Origin: Agarilytica rhodophyticola
GTDB lineage: Bacteria; Pseudomonadota; Gammaproteobacteria; Pseudomonadales; Cellvibrionaceae
NCBI RefSeq assembly: GCF_002157225.2
Contig: NZ_CP020038.1
Span: 3,874,501-3,938,500 of the forward strand
DNA length: 64,000 bases
Direction: 5' to 3'
Position 1 is the stretch's first letter; each line of letters opens with the position of its first letter. The notes under the pieces were generated by a model. It was not told the DNA's origin. It saw nothing but the letters and a program-made list of their open reading frames with translations, and searched no databases. This document shows, piece after piece, positions 52,317 through 62,589 of this stretch. The position numbers and the translations under genes were made by a program.

Positions 52317-53845
52317 AAGCGTTGTTCTTCACAAGCAATATCAAACGTTGCTAAGTTTTTAGTATGAATAAATCGATTCATCATATTATCACCACAACTA
52401 TGGCGGAACAAAACACCGTGCCCGGCATTGTTTATCACTACATGCTTGGCATTAGAAAAATGCTGTGCTAATTCCTGCCCCCAACTACTAGGCGTTATAG
52501 GATCATGGCTGCCAGAAAAAATCAATGTTGGTTTATCTGTATAGGGAATATCTTGAACATGATATTGAGCTTTAAAATCATACAATTTACATGCATCGTA
52601 TTGCCAAGAGGTCTGAAAATAATCCGCTACCTGTGAAGACGCTTTGGACAAAGCATCTTCCACTTGTTTATACGCTTGTGGCGCATTATCAACGCATTCC
52701 GTGGCAAAATACACCATGCTATTAAAGCCTTCATCAAAAATATTTATTACAAAATCCTCAATAACCATATCAAAATTCTGATCCACATTACCATCTAATG
52801 CAAGTGTTGCTAAACCTAGGTAAAACAGCTGATACATTTGCTCGTTATAGAGGACGGAAAAACTAAGTTCTAACAAACGGTCTGCTGTTAAAACAAAGGG
52901 AATCACTTCACTGGTCTGCCAATCAACAACATTAAATTTTCTTGGATGTTTTTTTAATTCAACACTTAGTTTCTGATACAGCTCTTGATAGCTGAATTCA
53001 CTATCAGGCATAATTTTTTGAAACAAATTATCGTGTAAACGAAAAATACGCTCATATAAAATAGGCCAATCAGAAAAAAGACCTCGTTCAAAAGGATAAG
53101 GAGAATCAAGTATGAGAGACTTGATATTATTATCTTTTGCCGCTGCCAAGGCCACACGGGTGCCATAAGAAACACCCCACAAATGAGCATTTTGATAGCC
53201 TAAAGCCCGAACCATTGCATTGACATCACCTGCCTGCTGTTGAGTAGAAAAAGCACTCAAGCCATTATTTACCTGGTTCTTGCCCTTCTGTAAAGTATGA
53301 ACATACTCTGCCAATTGTTCAAAACAGGGTTCAAGTTCACGATTCAATAACGACATTTCTTCATCTACCTGCAGGGGTTGAGAAAGCACATATTTCATTT
53401 TTTTATCAAAGGCTTCACATTTCCAAACCCCTTTACCCTGCCCCGTACCTCTTGGATCAAATATCAATAAATCAAACTCGGCACCCGAGTCTTCCAACCA
53501 TTTCACCCAATATTCAATTTCTGTCGCACTTGTCATGTTGCCTTGACCTGGACCACCGCCAATGTGAACAAGTAAATGCCTTGAGGATAGTGGTTGATCA
53601 GTTTTATTGCGAATTAGGGCTAACGGTAACATAAAGCCACCATCTGGCGTCGAGAAATAGTAACACTTGACTGTACTTTTAGATGCGTAATGAAAATTAC
53701 AATAACGCGAGCGCAAATGATTGGCCGATGATAAATCATCTTGCTCATATCCTGTTGAGCTTGAAAACTGCAACACCGCCAATGGAATTATCGAAATCAA
53801 AAGAAGAAAAACGATAAAGACACTAGATATAGGTTTTTTTTTCAA
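52307..53845 (-). CDS. Alpha/beta hydrolase, TAP-like / prolyl-aminopeptidase-like, exported
   Basis: 512 residues. N-terminal membrane or signal segment (SSVFIVFLLLISIIPLAVL). Oxyanion-region GGGPGQG, nucleophile elbow GVSYGTR (Ser), Asp in SHDPITPSS and His in NAGHGVLFRHSCG. The last segment is the TAP-like C-terminal domain. It probably releases N-terminal residues from peptides in the periplasm. Substrate is inferred from family. Confidence 0.82.
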   Translation of the reverse strand: MKKKPISSVFIVFLLLISIIPLAVLQFSSSTGYEQDDLSSANHLRSRYCNFHYASKSTVKCYYFSTPDGGFMLPLALIRNKTDQPLSSRHLLVHIGGGPGQGNMTSATEIEYWVKWLEDSGAEFDLLIFDPRGTGQGKGVWKCEAFDKKMKYVLSQPLQVDEEMSLLNRELEPCFEQLAEYVHTLQKGKNQVNNGLSAFSTQQQAGDVNAMVRALGYQNAHLWGVSYGTRVALAAAKDNNIKSLILDSPYPFERGLFSDWPILYERIFRLHDNLFQKIMPDSEFSYQELYQKLSVELKKHPRKFNVVDWQTSEVIPFVLTADRLLELSFSVLYNEQMYQLFYLGLATLALDGNVDQNFDMVIEDFVINIFDEGFNSMVYFATECVDNAPQAYKQVEDALSKASSQVADYFQTSWQYDACKLYDFKAQYHVQDIPYTDKPTLIFSGSHDPITPSSWGQELAQHFSNAKHVVINNAGHGVLFRHSCGDNMMNRFIHTKNLATFDIACEEQRLWQ

Positions 53846-53871
53846 CTCAAAAACTCATGACGTATAAGAAT

Positions 53872-54582
53872 TTACTTCAGCATAGGCCAGGGTAATTCCC
53901 AGGGCCTAGACTTTTGAAGATACAACTCTTGGAATGCCGAGTTTAAAAAAAATTCCCCAAAATTTGGCTGGCAAGAAAATAAAAATTCTTTACCTTCAAA
54001 AAAGAACCGCAGATAACTTGCATGTAAATACATTCTATCTGCCATATCACCGGCATAGCGCTTATCGCCAGTGATAGGAGCACTCAAAGATTTCAGTGCC
54101 ACACGAATTTGATGTGTTTTCCCGGTATGAGGTTTGATTAAAAAACCACGCATGCCCTGTTCTAAAGAAAAGCTGAAAAATTGTGTAACCGCGATATTTG
54201 TTTTTTCGCGCGTCAGTTTCCAACTGCCATTGCGGGTTTTTGCCATCGTACCGATTATAGCGCCTTGCTTTTTATTTGGTTTTCTATTGCTGATCGCCCA
54301 ATAATATTTCTCTACCTGTTTATTAAAAAATAGCTGTGAAAGATTACGATTAGCTTGTGAGCCTTTAGCGAGAAGCAATAGGCCTGAAGTCTCTTTATCA
54401 AGTCGATGCACAGGAAAAAGTTTGTCGTCATCCAATTGAGATCGCAAACGACTGACAAGCCCTAGCGGTTCGTCATTCCCAGAGTTATGCATAGAGAGAC
54501 TAACAGGTTTATTTACCACGATAAAACTATCGTGCTCAGACAATAGTTGAATTTTGTCATTCATAGAGAAAGGTAGCGCCAT
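53872..54582 (-). CDS. RluA-family pseudouridine synthase
   Basis: 236 residues, no S4 domain. Catalytic HRLDKETSGLLLLAKG with its Asp, and KPHTGKTHQIRVALKSL. The RNA target (rRNA or tRNA) cannot be read from the sequence; the short RluA group includes TruC-like enzymes. Confidence 0.9.
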   Translation of the reverse strand: MALPFSMNDKIQLLSEHDSFIVVNKPVSLSMHNSGNDEPLGLVSRLRSQLDDDKLFPVHRLDKETSGLLLLAKGSQANRNLSQLFFNKQVEKYYWAISNRKPNKKQGAIIGTMAKTRNGSWKLTREKTNIAVTQFFSFSLEQGMRGFLIKPHTGKTHQIRVALKSLSAPITGDKRYAGDMADRMYLHASYLRFFFEGKEFLFSCQPNFGEFFLNSAFQELYLQKSRPWELPWPMLK

Positions 54583-54630
54583 TTCATAACTGCTGTATTG
54601 GCAAGTTATGAAATGGCTGATAGGTAAACA

Positions 54631-55527
54631 TTAACGATCTTTGAGACCGAAACCTTTTAGTTTATTTTTAAGCTCGTCTTCTTTTTCTTTCAGTTTATCT
54701 TCTTGTTCTTTTAATTTGTCTTGATTGCCTTCTAGCTTCTCTTTAAGTTTATCTTTTTTATCATCAACCTTTGCTTTTAACTCTTCTTTTTTGGCTTCTG
54801 CTTTCGCTTTTAATTCTTTTTCTTTTTCCTTCAACTTAGCTTCTAACTCTTCTTTTGCTAGCCCTTTAATGCGCTCTTCCACCGCTTTTTTAGCTTGCTT
54901 GATAAGCGGCTTGAGAATAGCAACACCAAGTTCTTCAGGTGTCAGCCCTGTTGTCTTATCACCAATATTTGAAAGCTCAAAACTAGGCAGAGGTAAAGCA
55001 TAAGAACCATACTTCTCTGTGACAAAGTTTATTGAATTGTCGGCAAAACGTACTTGCTCCATCATTAAGCGAACATCTCTAGCTTCACCCGACTGTGAAG
55101 GCTTTTCTTGTTTCGGGGAAGATGCACCCGAATCCAAATTATCAAGTAAAGCTTGCAGGTTAGTGCGCAAGCCCTTTTGCTCAGCGACAATATCGACGCC
55201 CTCAATAGTAAAATCTTTAATCACAACCACATCCGATGTGACAGACGCTGGATCTATCTGCAGACGAATAGTATCCCACTTAAGTAAGTGGGGTGAGGAG
55301 AAGCCTTGAGGATTACCGATAACAAAATCATTCAGTTCCCCCTTACCCTCAGTCAGCGCAATATCTACTTGATCCAACAAAACATTGGTTTGCGTCACTT
55401 CAGGACCAACGGTTTCTACGGTCTCTTTGACTATTTGATTGAGGTTACCCAATACAAATACGACCACACCGACCACAATGACAAGTAGAAGAGCAATCAG
55501 CCCCCCAAATATTTTTATTCCTTTCAC
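54631..55527 (-). CDS. AsmA-like inner-membrane-anchored protein with Lys/Glu coiled coil
   Basis: 298 residues. One N-terminal membrane helix (IFGGLIALLLVIVVGVVVFVLG), then an AsmA/DUF748-like beta region (DIALTEGKGELNDFVIGNPQGF, VVVIKDFTIEGVDI). The last 85 residues are a repetitive Lys/Glu helix (KEKEKELKAKAEAKKEELK). AsmA-like proteins are tied to envelope lipid transport. The long tail probably spans part of the periplasm. Confidence 0.72.
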   Translation of the reverse strand: MKGIKIFGGLIALLLVIVVGVVVFVLGNLNQIVKETVETVGPEVTQTNVLLDQVDIALTEGKGELNDFVIGNPQGFSSPHLLKWDTIRLQIDPASVTSDVVVIKDFTIEGVDIVAEQKGLRTNLQALLDNLDSGASSPKQEKPSQSGEARDVRLMMEQVRFADNSINFVTEKYGSYALPLPSFELSNIGDKTTGLTPEELGVAILKPLIKQAKKAVEERIKGLAKEELEAKLKEKEKELKAKAEAKKEELKAKVDDKKDKLKEKLEGNQDKLKEQEDKLKEKEDELKNKLKGFGLKDR

Positions 55528-56084
55528 GATTCCACCTCACTTTGTTCGATTAACACTCACCGAAAACGCATCACTACCTTCAATCCAGAGTGCATTTAGA
55601 TCGAGAGACCGGTAAATCCAGATTTCAGCGATTACGTCTTAGTTAGCCAATAGCATAGACCCGGAAGATTAGCATAAACCCCGCTATATTTGTGCCAAAA
55701 ACCCCCACATAACGATTATTTTACTTTTGTTACGTGGATGAGTGCGAGCACTGTTTTGATACAGCTTGGCACTGTACCTAGCTGAACGTCTTGCGCAACA
55801 CCAATAGCCCTCATAATTCATACAATAACGCTTGATAATATTGCCGAAAAAAACGTATTCTGAGGTGAGAACGTGGTATCTTATTTTTTACATTTCCTGC
55901 TGATAAAAATTAATATAAGCGCTTCAAATAGTGGGCTTAACTGCTGGAATCTGCCAACACTCACTGAAGTAATAGATAACAATCAATTGAAGTAAAGTGT
56001 AAAAATGAAATCAGCCATAAAATAAAAAACGAAAATGAAATAAAAATGATAAAAATGAAATGAAAATAAAATGAACATAAGTAG
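55528..56084. other. Intergenic region with degenerate AAAATGAAAT repeats
   Basis: 557 bp between divergent genes. The last 80 bp (about 56003-56073) repeat a word like AAAATGAAAT five or six times, which creates many ATGs ahead of the acyl-CoA ligase start. The rest shows no gene. Confidence 0.5.
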
Positions 56085-56090
56085 GTGCAC

Positions 56091-57725
56091 ATGATTCCAG
56101 GTCACATGCAGCAACACAAATTTAATTTGATTCATATTCTTCAATACGCGTCACGCTGGCATAATCAGCAAGAGATAGTCACTAATAGCATTGAAGGCGG
56201 CATCCATCGCATTAATTACGCCGAACTATACAAGCGGACGCTAAAGCTCGCGAATGCACTCACATCCCTTGGCGTTGTCGCCGGTGATCGTATCGGCACA
56301 ATGGCATGGAACACGTGGCGCCACCTAGAATGCTGGTATTCTATCGGCGGTATGGGTGCCATCTGCCATACGCTCAACCCTCGCCTGTTTCCCGATCAGA
56401 TTGACTACATCGTCAATCACGCAGAAGATAGTTTTATATTCGTCGATATTACTTTCGTTCCCGTCCTTGCCAATGTTATTGACAAACTAACATCCCTTAA
56501 AGGTTTGATTGTTTTAACAGACCGGGATCACATGCCAGATACCACAGCTATCGATATTCCTGTTTATTGCTATGAAGAGCTTTTAGAAGCGGAACCTGAT
56601 GCGTTCACTTGGCCTGAATTCGATGAAGAAACAGCCTCATCACTATGTTATACCTCGGGGACAACAGGCCATCCCAAAGGGGTACTCTACTCTCACCGGT
56701 CCAATACCGTTCACGCCTTAGTGACCGCAGGTGCTGACCTGTTTAATATGACACCAAGCGATGTGTCGTTGATGGTGGTACCTATGTTCCATGCTAATAG
56801 CTGGGGACTAGCCTACAGTGTCCCAATGATCGGCGCCAAACTCGTCATGCCAGGGCCGCATATGGATGGCAAGAGTATGAGCGAGCTGATCAACTCCGAA
56901 GGTGTCACCAAATCGGCGGCGGTGCCAACAGTTTGGACAGGTTTGATCAATTATCTAGACAAAAGTAATACCAAAATTCCTTCGCTCAATGAAACCATTA
57001 TCGGTGGTTCTGCAGTATCTCGCAGTATGATTGAAAAGTTTGAGCGAGATTATGATGTCAATGTTATCCAGGCATGGGGAATGACTGAAACCAGTCCTCT
57101 GGGAACTATTAGTCGTCCAACGCCAACAATGAAATCTCTTGATCCAGAAGAGTTGATGGCTTTGCGATTGAAACAGGGAAGAGCTCCTTTTGGGGTCGAC
57201 CTCAAAATTGTCGATGATGAGGGACAAACCCTACCTCATGACGGTAAAGCCTTTGGTCGTTTACTAATTAAAGGGCCTTGGGTAATAGAACGCTACTATC
57301 GAGCAGATGAATCAGCTTTAGATGCACAAGGGTGGCTAGATACCGGAGATATAGCAACTATCGATGCCTACGGTTTTATGCACATTACCGATCGCTCTAA
57401 AGATTTGATCAAGTCCGGGGGGGAATGGATTTCATCTATTGATATTGAAAACACAGCTGTTGGCCACCCGGATGTCAATGTAGCTGCATGTATTGGAGCT
57501 AAGCACGAAAAATGGGAAGAACGCCCTCTCCTACTTGTGGTATTGAGAGAAGGATGCACGCCGAATAAACAGAGTATTCTTGAACACATCGCGCAAGAAC
57601 ACGCTAAATGGCAAGTCCCCGATGACGTGGTGTTTATCGACTCAATGCCCTTAACAGCAACCAGCAAAATTGACAAAAAACCCCTCAGAAAAGAATACAG
57701 CAGCTACTACATTCAGGCCTGTTAA
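56091..57725 (+). CDS. Medium/long-chain acyl-CoA synthetase
   Basis: 544 residues from the ATG at 56091, with AGGT just upstream; a GTG two codons earlier is possible. AMP-binding signature CYTSGTTGHPKGV, VVPMFHANSW, VIQAWGMTETSPLG, GWLDTGDIATID and DRSKDLIKSGGEWIS. Activates fatty acids with ATP and CoA for beta-oxidation or membrane lipids. No sorting signal. Chain length is not decided by sequence. Confidence 0.93.
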   Translation: MIPGHMQQHKFNLIHILQYASRWHNQQEIVTNSIEGGIHRINYAELYKRTLKLANALTSLGVVAGDRIGTMAWNTWRHLECWYSIGGMGAICHTLNPRLFPDQIDYIVNHAEDSFIFVDITFVPVLANVIDKLTSLKGLIVLTDRDHMPDTTAIDIPVYCYEELLEAEPDAFTWPEFDEETASSLCYTSGTTGHPKGVLYSHRSNTVHALVTAGADLFNMTPSDVSLMVVPMFHANSWGLAYSVPMIGAKLVMPGPHMDGKSMSELINSEGVTKSAAVPTVWTGLINYLDKSNTKIPSLNETIIGGSAVSRSMIEKFERDYDVNVIQAWGMTETSPLGTISRPTPTMKSLDPEELMALRLKQGRAPFGVDLKIVDDEGQTLPHDGKAFGRLLIKGPWVIERYYRADESALDAQGWLDTGDIATIDAYGFMHITDRSKDLIKSGGEWISSIDIENTAVGHPDVNVAACIGAKHEKWEERPLLLVVLREGCTPNKQSILEHIAQEHAKWQVPDDVVFIDSMPLTATSKIDKKPLRKEYSSYYIQAC

Positions 57726-57763
57726 CAACAGGCTTTTTTACGTCACAGATTCGATGCTTGACA

Positions 57764-58555
57764 TCAGATATGCAGATCAAAAAAGTCTACACTGTTTTGC
57801 CAGATATGATCCGCCAACACGGTTTCATCCATTTCACGTTGATTAGCGATACAACGTAAGATGTGAGGCAGATACTTAGGTTCGTTGCGCTTAACTTTAG
57901 GTTTATTGGGCAAGTCCCTGGGTAGTAGAAAAGGCGCATCTGTCTCAATCATTAATCTATCCAATGGGATTTTTTCGGTTAGTGCCCGCACATCTATACC
58001 TCTTCTTTCATCACAAATCCAGCCTGTGATACCTATGTAAAACCCTAATGCGAGATAATCCTCAAGTTCATCATCAGAGCCAGTAAAACAATGCACTACC
58101 GCCTTATTGATTTTATTGGCATAGGGCCTAACAATTTCAATAAAACGCTTATGTGCATCACGCTGATGCATAAATAAGGGGGCATTTAGCTCTGCAGCCA
58201 ATTCGATTTGTTGTTCAAACACTCGTTCTTGAACAGGCCTTGGGGAAAAGTCTCGATTGAAGTCGAGGCCACACTCCCCTATCGCTACGGTGCTTTGATG
58301 AGTATATAAATCGGCGAGTACTGTAGTAAAATTAATACTAGCATCTTTCGCATCATGGGGATGAATGCCCGCTGTGCTGCATACAACATCGGGAAAGCGT
58401 TGCGCTAATAGCTGTGCTTTGAGTGAGCTTTTCTCACTGGTGCCTGTGACAATAATTTTTCTTACATTGGCAGTAATCGCATCGTCTACTACCTGAGTTT
58501 GATCATGCGCGAATTGCTTATTCGTAAGGTTTACACCAATATCAACCAATTTCAT
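57764..58555 (-). CDS. tatD: TatD family metal-dependent deoxyribonuclease
   Basis: 263 residues from ATG at 58555 (MKLVDIGVNLTNKQF). Metal ligands in GECGLDF, MHQRDAH, VHCFTGS and ETDAPFLLP. Acts as a 3'-5' exonuclease in DNA repair or turnover. The metal triad residues are all present. Confidence 0.92.
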   Translation of the reverse strand: MKLVDIGVNLTNKQFAHDQTQVVDDAITANVRKIIVTGTSEKSSLKAQLLAQRFPDVVCSTAGIHPHDAKDASINFTTVLADLYTHQSTVAIGECGLDFNRDFSPRPVQERVFEQQIELAAELNAPLFMHQRDAHKRFIEIVRPYANKINKAVVHCFTGSDDELEDYLALGFYIGITGWICDERRGIDVRALTEKIPLDRLMIETDAPFLLPRDLPNKPKVKRNEPKYLPHILRCIANQREMDETVLADHIWQNSVDFFDLHI

Positions 58556-58842
58556 ACACATATTCTCCTGCCCGAATTAATTGTTATCTTCCTTTACCTA
58601 GTAAGACTTCACCGCATATATAGGTCTTTATGAAGTAAGGACTATAAAAAACGAAGTGAATGGTAAAATCTGCTAAACAAACCTAGCATGCGACACTGCC
58701 AAAATGCCCATAACTATTATTTCTTGTGTTTTCGCTCTATAACACGGCATACTAACATCTGTTAATAGGCCTTTGGGCCATTTACCTAAATCTGCATCTG
58801 CGGGAACAGGACTTCATCCTCCTATATATTGAGCCCATTTTC

Positions 58843-59379
58843 ATGTTTTATCGATTAAGTTTTATTATTCTTCTTATCACTTTCAGTTTTCAAACAACAG
58901 CGCAGCAAAACAAAGCCACCCTCTTTACACCTGAAGGCGAAGCCTTTCCTCGAGTGCGGCCGTTAAACTTTCTCAACGAGCAATTTTTGGAAAAGCAACG
59001 CCAACGAGTTGACTCTCTAACCCGCAAGCACTTTGGCAAAAACTTAGGCGAGGGTAAGACGAATATTCCTCTACTGCAGCGTATCATCAGGGAAAATATT
59101 CTAGAGAAAACAGATGTCCAGGAACTTCAAGCTCTTGGCGTTGTTTTGGGCGACATTTATGTGGAATCACACCAAAAACTCAACTGGCAGGTATATCAAG
59201 ACGACTTGGGAAAGTCTCACGCCGTATGTATTGATAACACTAAACATTGCATATTTCCTGTGACAATGCTGTCTCGCAGAATGGAAGTAGGTAGCCAACC
59301 GGATGTGAATCGTGTTTACAAAAAAGGTATTGATGCCATAAAACAATATTTACCGCAGCTACCGTTTCAACGCGACTAA
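58843..59379 (+). CDS. Exported DUF3806-like protein
   Basis: 178 residues. Signal peptide LSFIILLITFSFQTTAQ. Domain pattern LGVVLGDIYVESHQKLNWQVYQDDLGKSHAVCI then IFPVTMLSRRMEVG, typical of DUF3806. Two Cys near HAVCIDNTKHCIF could form a disulfide in the periplasm. Function unknown. Confidence 0.68.
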   Translation: MFYRLSFIILLITFSFQTTAQQNKATLFTPEGEAFPRVRPLNFLNEQFLEKQRQRVDSLTRKHFGKNLGEGKTNIPLLQRIIRENILEKTDVQELQALGVVLGDIYVESHQKLNWQVYQDDLGKSHAVCIDNTKHCIFPVTMLSRRMEVGSQPDVNRVYKKGIDAIKQYLPQLPFQRD

Positions 59380-59483
59380 AAAATTTTAAAAATATACAAC
59401 ATCAATTAAATACTCTCTTTAATTCATAGCTTAATCGCCATAAAATAATCACATTGATAATTTAAATCGTATAACTTTTTGGG

Positions 59484-59506
59484 TTATCGATTTTGATTAT
59501 CGATAA
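59484..59506. repeat. Inverted repeat TTATCGAT/ATCGATAA upstream of csp gene
   Basis: 8-bp perfect stem with a 7-nt loop, 96 bp before the cold-shock ATG. May be part of the csp leader structure or an operator. Confidence 0.45.
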
Positions 59507-59601
59507 TACATTGAAAACATCAATATAAAAGAATCAATATCTACAGTCGGGGTTCCTCGATCGGACAGAAAGATTCTTAAAATAAATTGCAGGCCGTTTT
59601 T

Positions 59602-59811
59602 ATGTCTCAAAAACTTACTGGCAAAGTTAAATGGTTTAACGATAGCAAAGGTTATGGTTTTATTAGTCGTGATGATGGAGCTGATCTTTTTGTCCATTTC
59701 AGCAATATTTCAGGTGGTGGCTTTAAAAGCTTAAAAGAGGGACAGGAAGTAAGCTTTACTGAAGGCGAAGGCCGCAAAGGACCGCAGGCTGAGAACGTGG
59801 AAGTTGTATAA
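59602..59811 (+). CDS. Cold-shock protein (CspA family)
   Basis: 69 residues. RNP1-like [10 protein letters not shown] and RNP2-like LFVHFSNI. Binds single-stranded nucleic acid and melts RNA structure. AGG precedes the ATG. The gene has a leader of up to 200 nt, as cold-shock genes often do. Paralogue at 62590. Confidence 0.96.
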   Translation: MSQKLTGKVKWFNDSKGYGFISRDDGADLFVHFSNISGGGFKSLKEGQEVSFTEGEGRKGPQAENVEVV

Positions 59812-60060
59812 CTGTATCTGCAACTAAACCCATATCACTCGCTCCAATAGCTAGTAACTTGGCTGTTATAGACTCTATTTGCACCCTTTAAAAAAATAAA
59901 GAGTACGAATAAAAAAGCGATGCTAAAAAGCTTTGTTATAGTAGTTTGTTGTAATAACAGCAATGGTTTTCGCTTGCCTTATATAATCAATTTATAAGGG
60001 CTATAATATAAGACACGACATAATCTACGTTATTAATAGAGTTTATTTTACGAGTCATAT

Positions 60061-60438
60061 GTGAATTTGAAACGCATTGTTCTGATCATTATCGGATGGG
60101 CCTGTGTTATTCTCGGAGTCGCGGGCATATTTCTCCCTATTCTTCCGACAACACCCTTTATCCTACTTGCCAGCTGGTGTTTTGCACATTCGTCCGAACG
60201 CTTCCACACATGGTTGATACAACATCCTAAGTTAGGCCCACTCGTGCAAATGTGGCAGTCCGGCCAAGGCATACCTCGACGCGTGCGTAATCGCGCAATT
60301 TTAGCCATTGCTGTAGGCATGACACTATCGGCACTTATTGTTGGAAAATGGTGGGTCGCCGTAATGCTAGCTATTATAGGCATATCCGTCAGTTGCTACT
60401 TATTGAAATTACCTTTAGCTATAGAAGAAAGCCATTAG
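60061..60438 (+). CDS. YbaN / DUF454 family inner-membrane protein
   Basis: 125 residues from a GTG. Three to four membrane segments (IIGWACVILGVAGIFLPILPTTPFILLASWCFA with the family LPTTPF motif). Function unknown. A 21-bp tandem repeat starts within its last codons. Confidence 0.88.
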   Translation: MNLKRIVLIIIGWACVILGVAGIFLPILPTTPFILLASWCFAHSSERFHTWLIQHPKLGPLVQMWQSGQGIPRRVRNRAILAIAVGMTLSALIVGKWWVAVMLAIIGISVSCYLLKLPLAIEESH

Positions 60439-60470
60439 CTATATTGAGAAGCCCATTAGCTATATTGAAA
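60432..60470. repeat. Tandem 21-bp repeat at gene end
   Basis: CCATTAGCTATATTGA at 60432-60447 and 60453-60468, with a weaker copy (CTTTAGCTATAGAAGA) just before. The DUF454 stop codon lies in the first good copy. Confidence 0.6.
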
Positions 60471-60519
60471 GAGCTACTACTCACAGAATATAGAAAAAGC
60501 TTCTAGCCTACTGACATTC

Positions 60520-61464
60520 TTATCCGTCTTTGCCCACTCTCATTTTGTAATGTCGATTGAGATATTGCACTTGACGCGATATCGCTTTGCCAACTCTTTC
60601 TTCGACAATATCTTTTGCATTATCTTCATAGTTTTTTCGACGATACTGGTAAACATCGGCATAATATTTAAAGCTCTCCCGCCCCCAGGAAGCTGGCACA
60701 AATTTAAACCTCTGCTGTTCACTACTTTGATTATCAAGTCCGTCAAAAATATTAGGTGCAAGAGATGAGAGATCATCCTTGTCGTAAAATACGCCGAATC
60801 CGCTATCCCATAGATAATGTAAACTCATGGGACATCTTCCAGCAAAAATAGGCCTCAAACACACTCTGTTGCCTCCCAAATCTGACTTGCAAGCTGTATT
60901 TAAGCGGGTAAATGTATGCAGAGGCTGATGAATATCTTGCATGAAGTGCATTGCGAAGGCGAGTAGCAAAACTTCTTGAGCCGGACTTTCTGGATTTCTC
61001 AGGGCTCGATCAATAAGAGGCATTACCTCATACAACTGTCCACCGTTGGTAAATGCACAACGCTGATCATCTTCAGTGCTAACCGCATTATGGTAGTGCC
61101 AACGATTAGATGATTCCTTAGCAAAAGAGCCTAAAACACGCGGTAAACGTGTGTCGAATTGTTTAAATAACTGAGCGAGAGAAGTCTTACGTATCTCATC
61201 AGGCCAGCTACTCAAATTGATAAAGGTATCTCGGGGATGATTTTTACTTCCATTTATAGCATTAAACACTTTTGCAAGAGACAAGTAATATTGTTGCACT
61301 TCAGGCTCGAGCTGCTGTAACACAACTTCCCCCATCGCTCGATGTCCTTGCTTACTCCAAGCATGAACACTAGTGCAGACAACACTGGAGGCCAAATTAA
61401 ACAAGAGAAAGACGCTAATATGAGAAATAAGGGAGGCGATTTTTGGCACTAACACGTTATTCAA
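60520..61464 (-). CDS. S1/P1-type nuclease, exported
   Basis: 314 residues. Signal peptide followed by mature WSKQGHRAMGEV (the N-terminal Trp and His bind zinc in this family), later WPDEIR, RWHYHN and AMHFMQDIHQPLHTF. A periplasmic or secreted zinc nuclease for single-stranded DNA/RNA, giving nucleotides for uptake. Overlaps the djlA end by 4 bp. Confidence 0.92.
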   Translation of the reverse strand: MNNVLVPKIASLISHISVFLLFNLASSVVCTSVHAWSKQGHRAMGEVVLQQLEPEVQQYYLSLAKVFNAINGSKNHPRDTFINLSSWPDEIRKTSLAQLFKQFDTRLPRVLGSFAKESSNRWHYHNAVSTEDDQRCAFTNGGQLYEVMPLIDRALRNPESPAQEVLLLAFAMHFMQDIHQPLHTFTRLNTACKSDLGGNRVCLRPIFAGRCPMSLHYLWDSGFGVFYDKDDLSSLAPNIFDGLDNQSSEQQRFKFVPASWGRESFKYYADVYQYRRKNYEDNAKDIVEERVGKAISRQVQYLNRHYKMRVGKDG

Positions 61465-62279
61465 CCTTTACGATGTTTCTTAATCATATCGTAAGCCGCT
61501 TGCACTTCTTGCGAGCGCTCAGTTGCCAGCTTTACCATATCGTCAGGTACGCCACGTCCTGTGAGTTTATCAGGGTGGTATTCACTCATTAATTTACGAT
61601 AGGCTTTTTTCAGTTCCCGGTCGCTAATGTCTGCACTAACGCCCAATGCTTCGTAGGCAAGCTCTAGCTCGCTGCGAATAGCACTGTGTTTACGCTGAAA
61701 ATTATTGTCAAATCCACTTTGCTGTTTACGACCGTGGAAGAAATGGGTCTGAGCTTGAATCATCCCCAACAGATGATTAAAAGCATAACGCGAATACCCC
61801 ACCCTATCGGCGACTTGGTATAACAACTTTTCTTCTTCCTCATGCAAAACATTGTCTGCGTAGGCCAAGGTGATAAGGTACACTAAAAAAATTTGTCGCA
61901 AATTATTAAATTTACCACAAGTGGCCATAAAGCTATCTACCGTTGCCAGAGCATCATAATCGGGCTCGGCACCGCGCTTAAACAAAACAATTGCTTCTTT
62001 ACGCCCAGTCGCATCTAGCCCCATGCGGGTCATTAGCGCTTCTGTGCTATCTATCTCCTCTTGAGAGATATGGCCATCCGCTTTCGCCAGCCGGCCAAGC
62101 AAAGGAAAAATAGCCCGGAAAAAGGCTTGCTCAACCTTGGCACGCTGCCATGGGTCTTGTTTTTTTTTCGATGCGACTTTTCTGTCTATAAAGAAGCCGA
62201 GAAAAAAACCTACAACGGCGGCGAAGGGCCCAGAGGCAAGCAGACCGGCAACGACACCAAGGATTCGTCCTACATACAT
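61461..62279 (-). CDS. djlA: Membrane-anchored DnaJ-like co-chaperone DjlA
   Basis: 272 residues. N-terminal Gly/Ala-rich membrane segment (VVAGLLASGPFAAVVGFFLGFFI), TerB-like central domain (55-185), C-terminal J-domain with the HPD motif (YHPDKL). Stimulates DnaK at the inner membrane. Confidence 0.93.
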   Translation of the reverse strand: MYVGRILGVVAGLLASGPFAAVVGFFLGFFIDRKVASKKKQDPWQRAKVEQAFFRAIFPLLGRLAKADGHISQEEIDSTEALMTRMGLDATGRKEAIVLFKRGAEPDYDALATVDSFMATCGKFNNLRQIFLVYLITLAYADNVLHEEEEKLLYQVADRVGYSRYAFNHLLGMIQAQTHFFHGRKQQSGFDNNFQRKHSAIRSELELAYEALGVSADISDRELKKAYRKLMSEYHPDKLTGRGVPDDMVKLATERSQEVQAAYDMIKKHRKG

Positions 62280-62589
62280 AATAAAACCTAGGGAGCTCTC
62301 ACTAATGCAGACATATAACTTTTACTTCTGTCAGGCAACGGATGATGACAGAGCCATACGAGTAATTAAATAGTATCTCGATAACACGACAATTAAATTC
62401 CTTGGAATCACAAAAGTGTAATAAGAACTAAATAATTTACCAAAAGGTAAGTAAAGAAACAGGAAAGGCAAGTATAAGAAGACGATGAAAAGTAAATAAA
62501 TAGCTGACCAAAAGATCCACTTTTACATAAACGCAGGGGCAAGGTTATTTGTTCACGATGATCGTCAACAAACAACCTAAAAATACAGC
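62280..62589. other. Intergenic region with long imperfect hairpin
   Basis: 310 bp between two minus-strand genes. An imperfect inverted repeat at about 62544-62576, centred on TTGTTCACGAT-G-ATCGTCAACAA with one mismatch, lies downstream of the csp gene and may end its transcript, though no T-tract follows. Nothing else seen. Confidence 0.5.
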
